The notes under the pieces: generated by a model
The model's input: only the letters and a program-made list of their open reading frames with translations
Database searches by the model: none
Told to the model about the DNA's origin: nothing
Part shown: positions 4,597-7,281 of the stretch, in pieces
How the letters are laid out: the number at the start of each line of letters is the position of its first letter
How positions within the stretch are numbered: position 1 is the stretch's first letter
From: Candidatus Babeliales bacterium
GTDB lineage: Bacteria; Babelota; Babeliae; Babelales; Vermiphilaceae
Assembly (NCBI GenBank): GCA_020053845.1
Contig: JAGVMI010000077.1
Coordinates: 1-7,281, forward strand
Direction of reading: 5' to 3'
DNA length: 7,281 bases
Program-made: the position numbers and the translations under genes

Positions 4597-6312
4597 ATGC
4601 AACGTCCTGATCAAAAAGATCTTTCTGTATTACGCCACTCAGCTGCGCACTTGCTTGCACACGCTGTCAGCGAGCTTTTTCCAGACACACTCATGACTAT
4701 CGGACCAGCTACTGAAGATGGTTTTTTCTATGACTTCTTGCCGCAGCGTAATTTTACTCAGGATGATCTGCCCATCATTGAAGAGCGCATGCGCGAAATT
4801 AGCAAACGCAATCTGCCGCTTACTCACGAGCAGATGTCAAAAGATGACGCACGCAAGCTGTATCACAACAATCCCTTTAAGCTTGAACTCATTAATAGCA
4901 TTGAGGGCGATACCGTCGGTATAGCGCGCCAGGGCGAGTTTTACGATCTGTGTAGAGGCGGCCATGTGATGCGTACGGGTAACATTAAACATTTTAAGTT
5001 ACTCGGGGTATCAGGATCATATTGGCGTGCTGATCGCAATAATCAAGCGCTGCAGCGCATCAGCGGAACAGCTTTTTACGATAAAGAATCGTTTGATCAG
5101 TTCATACAAAGACGCGAAGACGCCATTCGCTTCGATCATCGCCGCCTTGGTAAAGAACTTGATCTGTTTTCATTTCATGAAGAAGGCCCTGGATTCCCCT
5201 TCTTTCATGCACATGGCAAAACAGTACTCAATATTATGACTGATTTTCTGCGCAAGAAATTGCAGCGCGCTGGATATCAGGAAATATCCACGCCAACCAT
5301 GCTCAGCGAAGATTTGTGGAAGCAATCAGGACACTATGACTTCTACAAAAATAACATGTACTTCTCAAACATCGATGAACGCCACTTTGCAATCAAACCA
5401 ATGAATTGCCCGGGCTCAATTTTAGTGTATAAAGAACGCCCTCGCTCATATCGCGAACTGCCATTGCGCCTTGCTGAATTTGGCGCGGTGCATCGCCACG
5501 AACTCTCAGGCGTTTTGCATGGCCTTTTTAGAGCACGTTCATTCACCATTGATGATGGGCATATCTATTGCACGCCTGAGCAAATAGAACATGAAGTGCA
5601 TCAAACAATTGTGATGGTGCAAGAAGTTCTTGCTAAATTTGGCTTTGCGAATATCAAAGTTGCTCTTTCAACTCGTCCTGCAAAAGCGTTTGGTAGAGAC
5701 GAGCCGTGGGAAAAGGCAATCAGCGCGCTAAAAAATGCGCTTGATCATGCAGGCATTGCATACACTATCGCTGAAGGCGATGGTGCTTTCTATGCGCCTA
5801 AAATAGAATTTCGTATTGAAGATTCTATGGGCCGCGAATGGCAGTGCGGAACTGTACAGCTCGATTTGTTCATGCCAGAACGCTTTGATCTCAGCTACAT
5901 CACCCCTGCAGGCACTAAGGCTCGCCCTGTTATGATCCATCGCGCAATCTACGGATCATTTGAGCGCTTTTTTGCTATCTTGCTTGAGCACTACAAAGGC
6001 AGGCTTCCTTTCTGGATTGCACCAATGCAAGTTAAGGTGCTTACCATTACCGATGATCAAAAAGCATACGCACGCGATCTTGTACATGAACTGCTTGCGC
6101 AAGACATCCGCGTACAAATCGATGAATCATCCGATCCTATTGCAGGACAAATTAAAACTGCACAACTGCAGCAGATTCCATGGATGGCGGTAATTGGTAA
6201 GAAAGAAGTTGAAAATAATACCGTTACGCTCCGCTATGTCGATGGCAAGCAGGAGTTTGGCATTAGCCGCAATGATTTTATTGCACGCGCCAAAAAGGAA
6301 AGCGTGTACTAA
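4597..6312 (+). CDS. thrS: Threonyl-tRNA synthetase lacking the TGS domain
   Basis: Class II synthetase that charges tRNA-Thr and edits mischarged serine; 571 residues against about 640 in E. coli. The difference is at the N-terminus: the protein starts directly at the editing domain, so the ubiquitin-like TGS domain is absent. Editing site: HSAAH (H14, H18) and DLCRGGH (D117, C119, H123), all present. Catalytic domain: KPMNCPG (C271), motif 2 RLAEFGAVHRHE (R300) followed by GLFRARSFTIDDGH (H322), and motif 3 VMIHRAIYGSFER (H448, R457). C271, H322 and H448 match the zinc ligands that select threonine. The C-terminal anticodon-binding domain starts near PFWIAPMQV (471-479) and ends with the conserved GKKEVENNTVTLR. 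The start is set by AAGGGA at 4585. It appears to be a single-gene unit; infC-rpmI-rplT, often found after thrS, do not follow. A terminator and the convergent nth do. Confidence 0.97.
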   Translation: MQRPDQKDLSVLRHSAAHLLAHAVSELFPDTLMTIGPATEDGFFYDFLPQRNFTQDDLPIIEERMREISKRNLPLTHEQMSKDDARKLYHNNPFKLELINSIEGDTVGIARQGEFYDLCRGGHVMRTGNIKHFKLLGVSGSYWRADRNNQALQRISGTAFYDKESFDQFIQRREDAIRFDHRRLGKELDLFSFHEEGPGFPFFHAHGKTVLNIMTDFLRKKLQRAGYQEISTPTMLSEDLWKQSGHYDFYKNNMYFSNIDERHFAIKPMNCPGSILVYKERPRSYRELPLRLAEFGAVHRHELSGVLHGLFRARSFTIDDGHIYCTPEQIEHEVHQTIVMVQEVLAKFGFANIKVALSTRPAKAFGRDEPWEKAISALKNALDHAGIAYTIAEGDGAFYAPKIEFRIEDSMGREWQCGTVQLDLFMPERFDLSYITPAGTKARPVMIHRAIYGSFERFFAILLEHYKGRLPFWIAPMQVKVLTITDDQKAYARDLVHELLAQDIRVQIDESSDPIAGQIKTAQLQQIPWMAVIGKKEVENNTVTLRYVDGKQEFGISRNDFIARAKKESVY

Positions 6313-6342
6313 GCTTTTCGCATTATTGATGTAATACAAAAC

Positions 6343-6373
6343 AAGGGTACATGAATTGATCATGTACCCTTTT
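6343..6373. terminator. Bidirectional terminator between thrS and nth
   Basis: AAGGGTACATG (6343-6353) and CATGTACCCTT (6361-6371) form a perfect 11-base stem with a 7-base loop. On the plus strand the stem runs into TTTT (6370-6373). On the minus strand it is followed by GTTTTG, giving a weaker T-run. It lies 30 bases after thrS and 15 bases after the end of nth, between two converging genes. Confidence 0.85.
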
Positions 6374-6388
6374 ATAATTAATAATTGA

Positions 6389-7066
6389 TTAACGAGAGCG
6401 TTTTACCCCTGCACGCGGGCATACATCAGCCACTACGCAGCGTGAGCAAAAGGGACTAATGGGGACGCACACATTCTGACCCCACATAACAAAGACTCGA
6501 TTGCATTCTGCCCAGAGATGCTGGGGTAAGAGTGCTTTAAGTGCTTTCTCGGTCTCGTCTGGATTTTTTGTTGTAACAAGCCCTAGGCGATTGGCAATGC
6601 GATGCACATGAACATCCACACAAATTGCTGGTAGCCCAAACCCCTCGGCTTGTACCAAGTTCATAGTCTTGCGCCCTACCCCCTTGAGCGAAAGTAGATC
6701 ATCTTCACCTGAGGGAACTTGCGCATCAAAACGATCAATAAGATCTTGGCAGATAGTGTGAATAGTACGTGCCTTCACGCGATAGAAACCAACAGGGTAG
6801 ATAGCTTTTTCTATGGCGCCCGAGCTAAGTTCAAGCATCTGTTGAGGCGTTTTTGCGAGACAAAAAAGCCGGCATGAAGCCGGCAATGAAGTGCTATCTT
6901 TGGTGCGCAAACTCAGCAAGCAGCTAATAAGCACAAGGAATGGATCCCTGCCATACTGCTGTACTATTGACGCTGATGCAGGCTGAACCATACTAGCTGT
7001 GGCCTCGCGCAACCGTTCAATAACGGCCATTGCACGCTCAAGCTTATATTTCAGCTCATCAGACAT
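6389..7066 (-). CDS. nth: Endonuclease III, base-excision DNA glycosylase/AP lyase
   Basis: Removes oxidised pyrimidines from DNA and cuts the abasic site by beta-elimination. The 225 residues are near the usual 210-220. Visible: the helical core DPFLVLISCLLSLRTKD (41-57); the helix-hairpin-helix LKGVGRKTMNLV (128-139) with catalytic lysine K133; CVDVHVHRIANRLG with catalytic aspartate D151; and a C-terminal iron-sulfur loop with cysteines 200, 207, 210 and 216, the exact C-x6-C-x2-C-x5-C spacing of Nth. The position of the E. coli 'SAQATD' loop, whose glutamine fills the gap in DNA, reads SLRTKD here, with arginine instead of glutamine. AAAAGG (7076-7081) lies nine bases before the ATG, or six before a TTG at 7069 that would add one residue. 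A terminator-like hairpin lies inside the gene at 6862-6884. The gene is convergent with thrS. Confidence 0.96.
   Translation of the reverse strand: MSDELKYKLERAMAVIERLREATASMVQPASASIVQQYGRDPFLVLISCLLSLRTKDSTSLPASCRLFCLAKTPQQMLELSSGAIEKAIYPVGFYRVKARTIHTICQDLIDRFDAQVPSGEDDLLSLKGVGRKTMNLVQAEGFGLPAICVDVHVHRIANRLGLVTTKNPDETEKALKALLPQHLWAECNRVFVMWGQNVCVPISPFCSRCVVADVCPRAGVKRSR
6862..6884 (-). terminator. Terminator-like hairpin inside nth
   Basis: On the nth coding strand, GCCGGC, a 5-base loop TTCAT, GCCGGC and six T residues follow each other exactly as in an intrinsic terminator. It lies about 180 bases into the gene, over the codons for LPASCRLF (61-68). The reading frame and the alignment to E. 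coli Nth run through it without a gap, so it is native coding sequence. Whether it ends transcription is unknown. Confidence 0.5.
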
Positions 7067-7075
7067 CAAAAAAAG

Positions 7076-7081
7076 CCTTTT
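7076..7081 (-). promoter_or_regulatory. Ribosome binding site of nth
   Basis: AAAAGG on the minus strand, separated by a C and seven T residues plus G from the ATG at 7066. Spacing is nine bases to the ATG and six to the TTG at 7069, so the start is uncertain by one codon. Confidence 0.5.
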
Positions 7082-7083
7082 AA

Positions 7084-7114
7084 TTCAAGCTGCGCTGTTG
7101 TGAGACAGCTTCAA
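7084..7114. repeat. Imperfect inverted repeat upstream of nth
   Basis: TTCAAGCTG (7084-7092) and CAGCTTCAA (7106-7114) are complementary except at one position, with a 13-base gap. The hairpin would form in the nth leader or just after the small ORF at 7139-7252. No T-run adjoins it, so it may be a leader structure, an operator or a weak terminator. Confidence 0.35.
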
Positions 7115-7138
7115 TTGTGGTAATTTTGGAATAAAGCC

Positions 7139-7252
7139 TTAGCCACCTGAGCCTGGAGGAAATACATCAGCCAGAAACGCAAGCGCTGTCATCAATAAAG
7201 CACCATTGGATGAACTGAATATTCTTTTGATCAAATTCAAAATCGATAGCAT
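7139..7252 (-). CDS. Possible small hydrophobic protein, 37 residues
   Basis: I do not recognise this protein. The frame runs from an ATG with a good ribosome site, AAGGA five bases upstream (7258-7262), to a TAA 72 bases before nth. It starts MLSILNLIKRIF, has a hydrophobic middle (GALLMTALAFLADVF) and ends PPGSGG. One membrane segment or a membrane-attached amphipathic helix is possible; there is no lipobox and no cysteine. It reads in the same direction as nth and could share its transcript. The frame is also open upstream of the ATG for the few bases left before the contig end. A second minus-strand frame is open from the edge to a TGA at 7167-7169 (ending IDDSACVSG), so this stretch might instead be the end of a larger truncated gene. 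The strong ribosome site makes me prefer the small ORF, but only weakly. Confidence 0.3.
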   Translation of the reverse strand: MLSILNLIKRIFSSSNGALLMTALAFLADVFPPGSGG

Positions 7253-7268
7253 AGATATCCTTGCCGAT

Positions 7269-7281
7269 AGATCGGAAGAGC
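7269..7281. other. Illumina adapter core at the contig end
   Basis: The last 13 bases, AGATCGGAAGAGC, are identical to the common start of the Illumina TruSeq adapters. They sit exactly at the window end and are almost certainly untrimmed adapter, not genomic DNA. Confidence 0.93.

Noticed and set aside
7167..7268. Minus-strand frame open from the contig edge (ends IDDSACVSG)
   Set aside because: It has no start within the window and competes with the small ORF that has a strong ribosome site; it stays an alternative until the contig is extended.

Overview
The window is a gene-dense stretch of bacterial chromosome with housekeeping genes on both strands, and no sign of phage, transposon, CRISPR or tRNA/rRNA genes. 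The proteins are clearly bacterial (trigger factor, L34, RNase P protein, YidD, PIN-PhoH ATPase, ThrRS, endonuclease III) but several are unusually divergent. This suggests an uncultured, deeply branching or reduced-genome lineage. A Dependentiae/TM6-like bacterium is one guess, made from general impression only; the sequence does not prove it. The right end carries the Illumina adapter core (7269-7281), so the window reaches the end of a contig built from short reads.

Layout, left to right. (1) 3-1927, plus strand: the C-terminal two thirds of a divergent trigger factor (tig, cut by the left edge), followed 8 bases later by a thioredoxin reductase (trxB). The two look like one operon. (2) 1928-2735, plus strand: a promoter, then rpmH (L34), rnpA (RNase P protein) and yidD. 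yidD starts inside rnpA and overlaps it by 88 bases. This is the core of the classical bacterial origin-region cluster, but dnaA is not upstream and yidC is not downstream. (3) A bidirectional terminator, then phoH (PIN domain plus PhoH ATPase) on the minus strand, 4202-2790, with a His/Lys/Asp-rich insertion. (4) A 394-base divergent intergenic region (4203-4596) holding a candidate promoter for each side, a 12-base palindrome, and a possible threonine-rich leader peptide with a hairpin in front of thrS. (5) thrS, 4597-6312, a threonyl-tRNA synthetase with editing, catalytic and anticodon domains but no N-terminal TGS domain. (6) A strong bidirectional hairpin terminator, then nth (endonuclease III) on the minus strand, with a terminator-like hairpin inside its coding region. 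(7) A short tail with a possible 37-residue hydrophobic protein on the minus strand, and the adapter.

The genes serve protein folding (tig), thiol redox balance (trxB), ribosome and tRNA maturation (rpmH, rnpA), membrane protein insertion (yidD), RNA metabolism (phoH), tRNA charging (thrS) and base-excision repair (nth). The points most worth following up are the possible threonine-responsive leader of thrS, the loss of the NADPH-specificity arginines in TrxB, the terminator-like hairpin inside nth, and the charged insertion in PhoH.
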